NCBI RefSeq assembly: GCF_027925245.1
Contig: NZ_BSDP01000001.1
Coordinates: forward strand, 2,728,001-2,792,000
Source: Agromyces rhizosphaerae
GTDB taxonomy: Bacteria; Actinomycetota; Actinomycetes; Actinomycetales; Microbacteriaceae
Length of the DNA: 64,000 bases
Direction: 5' to 3'
In this document: piece after piece, positions 10,222-17,707 of the stretch
Layout: each line of letters begins with the position of its first letter
How positions within the stretch are numbered: position 1 is the stretch's first letter
Notes under the pieces: generated by a model
Databases searched by the model: none
Told to the model about the DNA's origin: nothing
The model's input: only the letters and a program-made list of their open reading frames with translations
Translations under genes and position numbers: made by a program

Positions 10222-11295
10222 GTGGCACTCACCATCGGAATCGTCGGGCTCCCGAACGTCGGCAAGTCGACCCTCTTCAACGCGCTCACCAAGAACGGCG
10301 TGCTCGCGGCGAACTACCCGTTCGCGACGATCGAGCCGAACATCGGCGTCGTGAACCTGCCCGACCCGCGCCTCGAGGTGCTCGCGGGCATCTTCGGCTC
10401 GGAGCGCATCCTGCCCGCGACGGTGTCGTTCGTCGACATCGCCGGCATCGTGCGCGGCGCGAGCGAGGGCGAGGGCCTCGGCAACAAGTTCCTCGCGAAC
10501 ATCCGCGAGGCCGACGCCATCGCGCAGGTCGTGCGTGGCTTCGAGGACTCCGACGTCGTGCACGTCGACGGCGCCGTCGACCCGAAGAACGACATGGAGA
10601 CGATCAACGCCGAGCTGATCCTCGCCGACCTCGAGACCCTCGAGCGCGCCATCACGCGCTACGAGAAGGAGGTCAAGGGCAGGAAGCTCGACCCGTCGGT
10701 GCTCGCCGCGGCGCAGGAGGCGCTCGACGTGCTGCAGCGGGGGACGCCGCTGTCGGCGGCATCCGTCGACCTCGCCCCCGTCAAGGAGCTGGGCCTGCTC
10801 ACCGCGAAGCCGTTCATCTACGTCTTCAACGTCGACGAGGCGGTGCTGACGGATGCTGCGCGCAAGGCCGAGCTCGCCGCGCTCGTGGCCCCGGCCGAGG
10901 CGGTCTTCCTCGACGCGAAGATCGAGTCGGAGCTGATCGACCTCGACCCCGAGGACGCCGCGGAGCTGCTCGCCTCGACCGGCCAGGACGAGTCGGGCCT
11001 CGACCAGCTCGCGCGCATCGGGTTCGACACGCTCGGCCTGCAGACCTACCTCACCGCGGGGCCGAAGGAGTCGCGCGCCTGGACGATCCCGAAGGGCGCG
11101 AAGGCGCCGCAGGCGGCCGGCGTGATCCACACCGACTTCGAGAAGGGCTTCATCAAGGCCGAGGTCATCTCGTTCGACGACCTGGTCGATGCCGGCTCGG
11201 TCGCCGAGGCCCGCTCGCGCGGCAAGGCCCGCATGGAGGGCAAGGACTACGTGATGGCCGACGGCGACGTGGTGGAGTTCCGGTTCAACGTGTAG
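10222..11295 (+). CDS. ychF: Redox-regulated ATPase/GTPase YchF (Obg family)
   Basis: 357 residues, the usual length. The N-terminal G domain has the P-loop GLPNVGKST (residues 8-16), switch region NYPFATIEPN and G3 motif DIAGIVRGASEGEGLGN. A helical insert follows, then the C-terminal TGS domain around GLQTYLTAGPKESRAWTIPKG with the conserved DFEKGFIKAEV segment. YchF is a universally conserved P-loop ATPase bound to ribosomes and involved in stress responses. A TAGACT hexamer at 10208-10213 stands 8 bases before the GTG start, consistent with leaderless expression. Confidence 0.97.
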   Translation: MALTIGIVGLPNVGKSTLFNALTKNGVLAANYPFATIEPNIGVVNLPDPRLEVLAGIFGSERILPATVSFVDIAGIVRGASEGEGLGNKFLANIREADAIAQVVRGFEDSDVVHVDGAVDPKNDMETINAELILADLETLERAITRYEKEVKGRKLDPSVLAAAQEALDVLQRGTPLSAASVDLAPVKELGLLTAKPFIYVFNVDEAVLTDAARKAELAALVAPAEAVFLDAKIESELIDLDPEDAAELLASTGQDESGLDQLARIGFDTLGLQTYLTAGPKESRAWTIPKGAKAPQAAGVIHTDFEKGFIKAEVISFDDLVDAGSVAEARSRGKARMEGKDYVMADGDVVEFRFNV

Positions 11296-11316
11296 CGCGC
11301 GTGCTACGATCGCTCT

Positions 11317-11598
11317 ATGAGTGCGAGCATGCCACAGGGTGAGCGTCTGTCGCAGCGCGAGTTGCGCAATGAGTCCGGACGCGTCCTTCGCGCTGTCGGC
11401 GAGGGGCAGTCCTTCGTGCTGACCAACCGTGGAGTCCCCGTCGGCCGCATCGTCCCGCTCGATGCCCCCTCGCCCACGCTGCCGATCGTCAGACCCGCCA
11501 AGCGGATCGGTGGGTGGGCGTCGCTGAAGCCACAGCGGGTCGAGAACGACCGGCCGATGGCGCAGATCCTCGACGAGATGCGAGAGGATCGCCTGTGA
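11317..11598 (+). CDS. Phd/YefM-type antitoxin
   Basis: 93 residues. The N-terminal part (LSQRELRNESGRVLRAVGEGQSFVLTNRGVPVGRIVPL) is the Phd/YefM DNA-binding fold; the C-terminal tail ending in MAQILDEMREDRL is the likely toxin-neutralising segment. Its stop overlaps the start of the PIN-domain toxin (GTGA), the standard antitoxin-first order. TACGAT at 11305-11310 is 6 bases before the ATG, so the transcript is probably leaderless. Such antitoxins usually repress their own promoter with the toxin as co-repressor; no clear palindrome is seen in the short upstream region. Confidence 0.92.
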   Translation: MSASMPQGERLSQRELRNESGRVLRAVGEGQSFVLTNRGVPVGRIVPLDAPSPTLPIVRPAKRIGGWASLKPQRVENDRPMAQILDEMREDRL

Positions 11599-12014
11599 GC
11601 GAGGAGTCGCTCGTCTACGCCGACACGTCGGCGCTGGGTGCGCTGCTGGTAGCCCAGTCCGAGACGGAGGCCCTCGTCGAGTGGCTCGACCAGGCGGATG
11701 TCAGGCTCGTCTCGAGCGATCTGCTCGAGACCGAACTGCGTCGGATGGCGGTGCGCGAGGGGCGGGATCAGTCGAAGGTCAGCGCGATCCTCGATGGCGT
11801 ATCCCTCGCAGCACTCGACCGGGCCACGTACCGCTCGGCCGGGCTGCTGCCGATGCCGTACCTGCGTACGCTGGACGCCCTGCACCTCGAAGCGGCGATG
11901 CGGTTGGACGTCGATGCCGTCCTGACGTACGACCACCGGTTCGGCGAGGCGGCGCGGTCCGCAGGGCTCGACGTGATCGCTCCGGGTCAGTTGGGCGCAC
12001 AGCACCCCGAGTGA
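11595..12014 (+). CDS. PIN-domain toxin (VapC-like RNase)
   Basis: 139 residues. The PIN fold is recognised from the N-terminal VYADTSALGAL with the first catalytic Asp, the central Glu in DLLETELRR, the TLDALHLEAA motif and the C-terminal LTYDHRFGEAA with the last acidic residue. PIN toxins are Mg-dependent ribonucleases that cut tRNA or rRNA. The GTG start overlaps the antitoxin stop codon by translational coupling. All four acidic positions look intact, so the toxin is probably active. The RNA target cannot be told. Confidence 0.92.
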   Translation: MSEESLVYADTSALGALLVAQSETEALVEWLDQADVRLVSSDLLETELRRMAVREGRDQSKVSAILDGVSLAALDRATYRSAGLLPMPYLRTLDALHLEAAMRLDVDAVLTYDHRFGEAARSAGLDVIAPGQLGAQHPE

Positions 12015-12203
12015 CCGCCGCCGCGCAGACGTCATCGACGCGGTGGTGGAAAGCGCCTGGTCCATCCGCGGTGGTCGCCGTGCCGGGCGATGTCTGTAAG
12101 TATCGTTCAGGTGAGCAGGCCGTCGGATGATCGCGTCGAGCGCCTGACTCTGGCACTCGCGGGATGCTCCGCGTTCGGCAACACCTTCGACGAGGGGTCC
12201 AGC

Positions 12204-12611
12204 ATGGCCGCATCGGATGGCGCGTGGGCGTACTACTCAGCTCACGCAGCAACTGACCGCGCTTCTCTCAGCGTGGGCGAGCGCGGGATCCTCGCGATCC
12301 TGGACCTGCGGCAGGAGGTTGCGTCTGGCGGCTTCGACGCCTACTTCCGATACTGGCGCGGCGACACTGCTGAGGAGGCGCTGCTCGCACTCCCGACCGT
12401 TTTGGACGAGGAGTGGGTCAGAGTGCTCCGCGAGGCCATGAACAGCCTCGGCGCCCCGTACCCCAGCGATCCCGAGGCGCGCGCGCTGATTCTCGACGAG
12501 GGAGTCGTCGACGAGCGACTGCAAGCGCTGGATGAGCGGATCTACGAGTTGGAGGCTGACGCCGGCGTCGACACTCGCATCGGCGAGGCGATCGAGGGGC
12601 TCCGCAGGTGA
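12204..12611 (+). CDS. DUF4375 (DMP19-like) domain protein
   Basis: 135 residues from the chosen ATG. The stretch GILAILDLRQEVASGGFDAY and the following YWRGDTAEEALLALPTVL fit the DUF4375/DMP19 helical domain, known from a Neisseria DNA-mimic protein but mostly uncharacterised elsewhere. The ATG at 12204 has an excellent GAGGGG site 7 bases upstream; an in-frame ATG at 12090 lacks one and would add a non-conserved leader. It is followed 18 bases later by another unknown gene. Both differ in texture from the very GC-biased housekeeping genes, which suggests an accessory block. Role unknown. Confidence 0.75.
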   Translation: MAASDGAWAYYSAHAATDRASLSVGERGILAILDLRQEVASGGFDAYFRYWRGDTAEEALLALPTVLDEEWVRVLREAMNSLGAPYPSDPEARALILDEGVVDERLQALDERIYELEADAGVDTRIGEAIEGLRR

Positions 12612-12629
12612 CGGGCGGCGAACTCTGAC

Positions 12630-13046
12630 ATGACGTCGCGTTCTCGGGCGAACTCGCTGCTCTCGCGACTCGTCGGAGATCGCCTTTTCTCGGTGGAGTT
12701 CGTCCTCAACGAATACGTGCAGCTCCGCTTCGACGGTGATCTCGACGCGGAGGGTCCGACGGTGCTCACCTCGTGGGTCTGGCCGGTCGTCGTGTCGGGT
12801 GGTCGCGAGTGGCGTGAGTCGGATCGCGGGTACGCCGATGCGCTGCGCAGTCTCGCGCCGGGCACGGTGCTATCGACGGCGGAGGGGACGGGAGTCGGCA
12901 TTCGGGTCACGTTCGACACCGGGGTCGTCGTGATCCACCCGACGATCGACGAGGTGCAGGTCGAGATCGCGATGCTCCATGGGTTCGCCGATCAGGCATG
13001 GGATGTCTGGCGGCCGGGTGAGGAGAGCTTCGAGGACGTGGTCTGA
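12630..13046 (+). CDS. Hypothetical protein
   Basis: 138 residues, no signal peptide or membrane segment, and no family recognised. It is predicted to be beta-rich and acidic (FVLNEYVQLRFDGDLDAEGPTVLTSW near the start), with a C-terminal helix ending AWDVWRPGEESFEDVV. Layout and size resemble small immunity-like or LSm-like single-domain proteins, but nothing more specific can be claimed. It probably forms an operon with the DUF4375 gene 18 bases upstream. Confidence 0.65.
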   Translation: MTSRSRANSLLSRLVGDRLFSVEFVLNEYVQLRFDGDLDAEGPTVLTSWVWPVVVSGGREWRESDRGYADALRSLAPGTVLSTAEGTGVGIRVTFDTGVVVIHPTIDEVQVEIAMLHGFADQAWDVWRPGEESFEDVV

Positions 13047-13071
13047 CGGCGGGTTCCAGTTCGCCGCGCAG

Positions 13072-13419
13072 CTAGCCCTCGATGCCAGGGGGCGTCTCTC
13101 CGGTCACTCCGTCGATCACCGTGCGGTCGCCCAGTTGCGTGTCGAGTGCGACGCGAAGGCTGTCCTGGCAGGAATCGCCCGGATCATGCAGGGTCGACTC
13201 GACGGTGACGGTCACCGTTTCGTCGTCCTCGACGACCGTCGCGTCGGGATCACCGTGACAGGTTCCGACGTACACGATCAACTCGTCGCCGCCGTTCGAC
13301 CAGCCGACGATCGCCTGCGGTCCCCGCGCTTCGGTCGGCTCGGCAGGTGCGCACGCCGAGAGGGCCGAGAGCGTTGCGGCGCCTGCCAGGATCGCCCAGG
13401 CAGTTCGCGTGCGGTTCAT
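13072..13419 (-). CDS. Small secreted lipoprotein
   Basis: 115 residues from MNRTRTAW. The signal peptide ends SALSAC with the lipid-modified Cys at position 23, and about 90 mature residues follow with three further Cys positions that could form a disulfide. In-frame ATG codons at 13428 and 13440 are alternatives; the start at 13419 gives the most normal signal peptide, but no strong ribosome binding site decides it. The mature part is acidic and beta-rich (DDETVTVTVESTLHDPGDSC). Family not recognised. Confidence 0.65.
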   Translation of the reverse strand: MNRTRTAWAILAGAATLSALSACAPAEPTEARGPQAIVGWSNGGDELIVYVGTCHGDPDATVVEDDETVTVTVESTLHDPGDSCQDSLRVALDTQLGDRTVIDGVTGETPPGIEG

Positions 13420-13616
13420 CCCATGCATCACTCGGCACACATTGCCACATCGGGTCGCCGATGGACGCCGTTCACCATTCGATCCTGGATGGGGCCCAGC
13501 GATCGGCAGTGCGAGAAGCGAACTGTGGCGCGGGCTTCACCGCGCCTTGGCACGCCGGCCGACGAGATCGATGCGATCGTGCCGCTGGCTCGCTGAGTCC
13601 TGACGGATCGCGTGCG

Positions 13617-14063
13617 TCAGCGCGGCACGTCGGCCGTGACGGTCTCGCCGCCGTAGCCGTTTGCCTGGTCACGGCCTTCGACGACGACCTCGTCGACGTC
13701 GTCGGGGATCGGGAACGGCCCGCGAGTGCGGGTGAAGGGCTGCTCGTTCGCGTGGTCGTGGGCGAGTTCGTGCTCGGCGAGCACCTCGCCGTCGGGCGTC
13801 AGCACGCGCCATCCGTCGGCATAGCGCCCAGGGGTGTCGTACGGCGAGCACATCGTGACCGAGATCGAGAAGTCGTCGCCGCTCGGCTCGAGTTCAGCCT
13901 CGATGACGTCGGGGAACTGCTGGGAGGCGTCGACAGGGCCGCACACCGATTCGGCGGCGGTCGAGTCCGCGGGTGTTGCATCCTCGGTCACCGCCTGCGT
14001 CGCGCAGGCTGCGAGCAGCAGCGACAGCCCGATGGCGGTAGCAAGAACGAGGTGGCGCCCCAT
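13617..14063 (-). CDS. Small secreted lipoprotein
   Basis: 148 residues. A signal peptide with lipobox LLAAC (Cys at residue 20) precedes a Thr/Ala-rich linker and a beta-rich domain with two Cys residues. The C-terminal part (GPFPIPDDVDEVVVEGRDQANGYGG) suggests a small immunoglobulin-like or cell-surface domain. Function unknown. TAGCGT at 14071-14076 on this strand is 7 bases before the ATG, indicating leaderless expression. A second unrelated small lipoprotein gene lies about 200 bases downstream. Confidence 0.75.
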   Translation of the reverse strand: MGRHLVLATAIGLSLLLAACATQAVTEDATPADSTAAESVCGPVDASQQFPDVIEAELEPSGDDFSISVTMCSPYDTPGRYADGWRVLTPDGEVLAEHELAHDHANEQPFTRTRGPFPIPDDVDEVVVEGRDQANGYGGETVTADVPR

Positions 14064-14093
14064 AGCGACGACGCTATCAATCTGCGTGGGCGG

Positions 14094-14765
14094 TCAGTCG
14101 GTCGCATCCGCCCACGGCGCGATGTCGACGCCGTGGTTGTCGGGGGAGGCGAGCGACCACCAGAACGGCGGGTTGGAGCCGTCGGCGAGCCGGCCGCCCG
14201 CGGCCAGCGCCGCATCGACCCTCGCCTGCGCCTGGTCGGCGGGCACGTAGACATCGAAGTGCGTGCGGCCCCTGGCCGGAGCGTCGCCGTTGATGGGGTT
14301 GAACGCGAGCTGCGGGCTGCGACGGAGCGGGTCTACCGCGTCGGTGTCGCCCAGTGAGTCGTAACCCAGCGCGGCGAGGAAGAATGGGCGGGCATCGGCC
14401 TCGGAGTGCTGCGCGACGTAGATGCCGACCGACTGCACGAGCGACGGGTCCGGCGTGAGTTCCAGTTCGGCCGCAGCTCGGGAGACCTCGGCCGCGAACG
14501 GGGCGGCCGCCGCTGGGATTCCGGTGAAGTCACGGTCCGGGATGCGCACGACCACGCCCTCGGGGCGCACGTCGGCGTCGGGCAGGATGCCGTGTCGTTC
14601 GGCCGCGGCGATGACCGGGACGACCAGGCGCGCGGCGTCGCCGAACGAACTCGCGGTGTAGACCGCCTGTGGGCCGGAGGCGGTCACGCGCCAGTCGGAG
14701 ACCCCCGGTGCGCGGCGGAACTCGGCTCCGGAGATCGTCTGCGGCTCGTTCGTCGATTCGCCCAT
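14094..14765 (-). CDS. PCD-like domain fused to a glyoxalase-like (VOC) domain
   Basis: 223 residues in two parts. Residues about 10-110 resemble pterin-4a-carbinolamine dehydratase (DcoH), with SDWRVTASGPQAVYTASSFGDAARLVVPV and a following ERH segment. Residues about 125-223 resemble a Glyoxalase_6/VOC half-domain (LAFNPI, RTHFDVYVPADQAQARVDAALAAGGRL, PDNHGVDIAPW). The normal HHP and TH catalytic motifs of PCD are here ERHGILP and IPDRD, so one His is kept and the rest are lost; dehydratase activity is doubtful. Such fusions are known in actinobacteria without a clear role. Metal binding by the VOC part is possible. Confidence 0.75.
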   Translation of the reverse strand: MGESTNEPQTISGAEFRRAPGVSDWRVTASGPQAVYTASSFGDAARLVVPVIAAAERHGILPDADVRPEGVVVRIPDRDFTGIPAAAAPFAAEVSRAAAELELTPDPSLVQSVGIYVAQHSEADARPFFLAALGYDSLGDTDAVDPLRRSPQLAFNPINGDAPARGRTHFDVYVPADQAQARVDAALAAGGRLADGSNPPFWWSLASPDNHGVDIAPWADATD

Positions 14766-14930
14766 GAGTGCCCCTTCGCGCCTGGTGAGGGTGACGTGGC
14801 CGCCCCATCGCCGGCCACGTGGCCCACGGTACTTCGTCCCGTCGTCACACGCGCTGGCTCAGGGGCATCCGCTCGACTACACCGCGAGCAACTCGCGCTC
14901 GTACGGATCACCCCGGGGTGCGGTGGACGC

Positions 14931-16466
14931 TCAGCCCTCGGGCAGGCACGCCGCGAAGAACTCGCGCACGTCGGCGGTGAAGGCCGCCCGGCTGTCGCTG
15001 AGCGTGTAGAACATGTGCCCGCCGTCGTAGGCGTGCACGCGCACGCGATCGCCGGTTTCCGGAGCCAGGCGCATGAGGTCGACGATGCGGCGGGAGCTGT
15101 CCAGCGGCGTCACCAGGTCGTGGCGACCGTGCACGATGAGCGCCTGCAGGTGCGGGTTGAGGGTGAGGCCCCGGCGCAGGTCGTCGGCCGACCCCGGAGG
15201 GGTCTGGAGCGCGTGGTGGCCGTCGTCGGTCGCCCACTTGGTGTTCACCTCTTCGCTCAGCACCGCGTACTGCCTGTCGGTCTCGACGCCGATCTCGGCG
15301 CGCAGCAGGTGGTTGATCGCCATGGTGAACGCTGCCGTCGAGCCGGCCAGGGTGTGCTCGCCGCCTTCGAACGACACGCGATCCGGGAACGGGTCGACCA
15401 CGGTCTGGGTGACGTCGTAGAGTCCCGTGACCTCGCCGCGGTCGCGGAGGAGCTCGCGGGCCCACCGGTCGATGCCGACGCGGCCGTGCAGGTGCTCGAC
15501 CACCGTCGGGTCGAGTCCGATCAGGTCGGCGAGGCGCGAGAGCACGGCGGCCCGCTCGGTCGCGGGCACCGCAGCGCCGCGCAGCAGGAACATCGCGTAG
15601 TCGGTCGTGGCGAACGCGGCGGCTGCGCCCCTGACCGCATCGACGCCGTCCGTCGCCTCGGGCGCGCGGCTGAGCCCGTGGTGGAACGCGCCCGCCGCCA
15701 TCGTCGGAACCGTGTCGACGTACGGATCGGTTGCGTAGTCGGTGAACGTGAGCGGGGTGATCTCGAGCGCCGGCGAGATGAGCACGGCGCCGGCGAGCCC
15801 CACGCCCTCGTCCGTCGGCAGCGACCAGGCGAGGCGACCGACCCTGTAGCCGCCGTAGCTCTCACCGGCGAGGAACACCGGCGCCGACCATCGCTTGTGG
15901 CGCGACAGCCAGCGGCTGATGAACTCGCGCATCGCCGCGAGGTCGCGGTCGTAGCTCCAGTAGCTCGGAGCATCCGTGCCCGCATTCTGCTTTGGCGGGA
16001 TGGGGCGCGAGAACCCGGTGCCGACCGGGTCGATGAACACCAGGTCGGTCTCCGCGATCCACGAGGCGTCGTTGTCGACCAGGCGCACCGGCATGCGCGC
16101 CGTCGAGCCGTCGTCGGGCAGGACGACCCGGCGGGGGCCGATGGCGCCGACGTGCAGGTATGCGGACGAGGCGCCCGGCCCGCCGTTGCACACGAACGTC
16201 ACGGGGCGGTCGGGGGCCGCGTCGGTGGCGAGGTACGAGACGGCGAACACCTCGGCGGACGGCGACTCCTCCCGGCGCAGCACCGTCCAGTCCGCCGTCG
16301 CGGTGAGCGAGACGGGCTCATGACCCTCGGGCGCCCACGTCATGGCCGTGCTCGCACCCGCGGGCGCCTCCCATGCCGGGGTGACCGGGCCGCGGGCGTC
16401 GGCCTTCGCGTTCGATGCACCGCCCGCCGTCGCGCCGTCGGTCGTCTCTGCGGGGGAATCGGGCAT
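14931..16466 (-). CDS. Serine carboxypeptidase-like protein (peptidase family S10)
   Basis: 511 residues with the alpha/beta-hydrolase fold of S10 peptidases. The oxyanion region NGGPGASS is near residue 94, the nucleophile Ser203 is in GESYGG, the catalytic Asp is in VHGRHDLVTPL and the His in YDGGHMFY near the end; the catalytic triad looks complete. S10 enzymes release C-terminal amino acids, often at acid pH. No signal peptide is seen; the first 30 residues are Ala/Gly/Thr-rich and disordered. An AGGAGG ribosome binding site precedes the ATG, and TAGGCT at 16506-16511 on this strand is a good -10 box. Confidence 0.92.
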   Translation of the reverse strand: MPDSPAETTDGATAGGASNAKADARGPVTPAWEAPAGASTAMTWAPEGHEPVSLTATADWTVLRREESPSAEVFAVSYLATDAAPDRPVTFVCNGGPGASSAYLHVGAIGPRRVVLPDDGSTARMPVRLVDNDASWIAETDLVFIDPVGTGFSRPIPPKQNAGTDAPSYWSYDRDLAAMREFISRWLSRHKRWSAPVFLAGESYGGYRVGRLAWSLPTDEGVGLAGAVLISPALEITPLTFTDYATDPYVDTVPTMAAGAFHHGLSRAPEATDGVDAVRGAAAAFATTDYAMFLLRGAAVPATERAAVLSRLADLIGLDPTVVEHLHGRVGIDRWARELLRDRGEVTGLYDVTQTVVDPFPDRVSFEGGEHTLAGSTAAFTMAINHLLRAEIGVETDRQYAVLSEEVNTKWATDDGHHALQTPPGSADDLRRGLTLNPHLQALIVHGRHDLVTPLDSSRRIVDLMRLAPETGDRVRVHAYDGGHMFYTLSDSRAAFTADVREFFAACLPEG

Positions 16467-16635
16467 CGTCGGCCTCCTGGGGCTCTTCTCGCGCGTGGCG
16501 TCCTCAGCCTAGTGAGCGCCGTCCTGCCCGTCCCGGGTTCGACACAGGCGGTGCGACGGCGCTTCGCGGGTGAGGGCGAGGCATGGGCGGATGCTCGCGA
16601 AACGGGTGTCGCTACGTCGGCCTAGGCTCGCAACC

Positions 16636-17064
16636 GTGGCCACCCTCGACGACATCCGGGACGTCGCGTCGGCCCTGCCGGGCAGCGAGGAGCGCGCGAC
16701 GACGGGCGGTGCCGCGTGGTTCGTGCGCCGCAAGCTGTACGCGTGGGAGGTGCATCCGTGGCCCAGTATCCCCGACGACATCCGCGCCGTCGTCGCCGCC
16801 GAGCTCGTGGTGGGCGTGAAGCTCGCCGAGCGCATCGAGGCGCTTGCGCTCGTCGAGATGGCGCCCGACGTGTTCCTGCGCACGACCACGAGCTGGGGCG
16901 AGCCGAAGGTCGCGTTCCGCATGGCGCGGATCGACCGCGACCACCTCGCCGAACTCGTCACCGAGGCGTGGCGCATCCAGGCCCCGAAGTACCTGCGGCG
17001 CGAGTTCGACGAGTCCATCGCGCCCGGCCCGCTCTCCGGCGGGTCCGGACCGGACGAGGAGTAG
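16636..17064 (+). CDS. MmcQ/YjbR family protein
   Basis: 142 residues. The fold family is indicated by the LDDIRDVASALPGSEE start, the RRKLYAWEVHP segment and the C-terminal helix with WRIQAPKYLRREFDE. YjbR proteins are small DNA-binding-like double-wing proteins of unsettled function. The GTG start comes 7 bases after TAGGCT (16623-16628), so this is a leaderless candidate; an in-frame upstream start would be in a region with no conserved sequence. The following hydrolase gene begins 13 bases later and is probably in the same transcript. Confidence 0.85.
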   Translation: MATLDDIRDVASALPGSEERATTGGAAWFVRRKLYAWEVHPWPSIPDDIRAVVAAELVVGVKLAERIEALALVEMAPDVFLRTTTSWGEPKVAFRMARIDRDHLAELVTEAWRIQAPKYLRREFDESIAPGPLSGGSGPDEE

Positions 17065-17077
17065 GGAGACCCACCAC

Positions 17078-17647
17078 ATGGCTGAAGTGCTGCTGTACCA
17101 CCACATCCAGGGGCTGACCGACGGCGTGCGCGCCCTCGCCGACGAACTTCGGGCCGATGGGCACATCGTGCACACGCCCGACCTGTTCGACGGGCGCACG
17201 TTCGACTCCATCGAGGAAGGTTTCGCGTTCGCGCAGGAGACGGGATTCGACGTGATCCGCGAGCGCGGCGCCGCCGCGGCCGACGGACTCGGGCCCGGCA
17301 TCGTCTACGCGGGCATGTCGTTCGGCGTGATGGTCGCCCAGCGTCTCGCGCAGACCACGCCCGGCGCGCGCGGCGCCCTGCTGCTGTTCTCGTGCGTGCC
17401 GGTGTCGGAGTTCGGCGAGGGGTGGCCCGCGGGCGTGCCGGTGCAGATCCACGGCAACCAGGGCGACGAATTCTTCGACGAAGACCTGCCCGCTGCACGC
17501 GAGCTGGCAGAGGCGACGGATGCCGCTGAGCTGTTCGTCTACCCCGGAGACCAGCACCTCTTCGCCGACTCGTCGCTCGACGCGTTCGACCCCGAGGCCT
17601 CCGCGCTGCTGCTGGAGCGCGTGCGCGCGTTCCTCGCGTCGGTCTGA
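17078..17647 (+). CDS. Dienelactone hydrolase family protein
   Basis: 189 residues, alpha/beta-hydrolase of the dienelactone hydrolase type. The nucleophile elbow is GMSFG, giving Ser where classical enzymes have Cys; the acid is in the HGNQGDEFF region, and the His is in YPGDQHLFAD. Length is slightly below classical DLH. The ATG has a GGGAG site 8 bases upstream. It follows the YjbR-like gene and ends just before a strong hairpin. Substrate unknown; carboxymethylenebutenolidase activity is a family default, not shown here. Confidence 0.88.
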   Translation: MAEVLLYHHIQGLTDGVRALADELRADGHIVHTPDLFDGRTFDSIEEGFAFAQETGFDVIRERGAAAADGLGPGIVYAGMSFGVMVAQRLAQTTPGARGALLLFSCVPVSEFGEGWPAGVPVQIHGNQGDEFFDEDLPAARELAEATDAAELFVYPGDQHLFADSSLDAFDPEASALLLERVRAFLASV

Positions 17648-17656
17648 CCTGAGGCG

Positions 17657-17699
17657 CCCGCGTGGTGCCCCGGTCGCATGACCGGGGGCACCACGCGGG
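17657..17699. terminator. Long hairpin between convergent genes
   Basis: The arms pair over about 19 bp (cccgcgtggtgccccggtc with its complement) with one bulged G and a 4-base loop. It separates the hydrolase gene (+) from the giant YD-repeat gene (-), suiting bidirectional termination. Confidence 0.8.
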
Positions 17700-17707
17700 G
17701 TCAGCGC

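Noticed and set aside
12090-12203. Earlier ATG for the DUF4375 gene
   Set aside because: No ribosome binding site, and the added residues lack any domain character; ATG 12204 has GAGGGG.
13420-13616. Possible gene remnant between two lipoprotein genes
   Set aside because: A plus-strand frame ending TPADEIDAIVPLAR looks protein-like for about 30 residues, but there is no start, family or length to support a pseudogene call.
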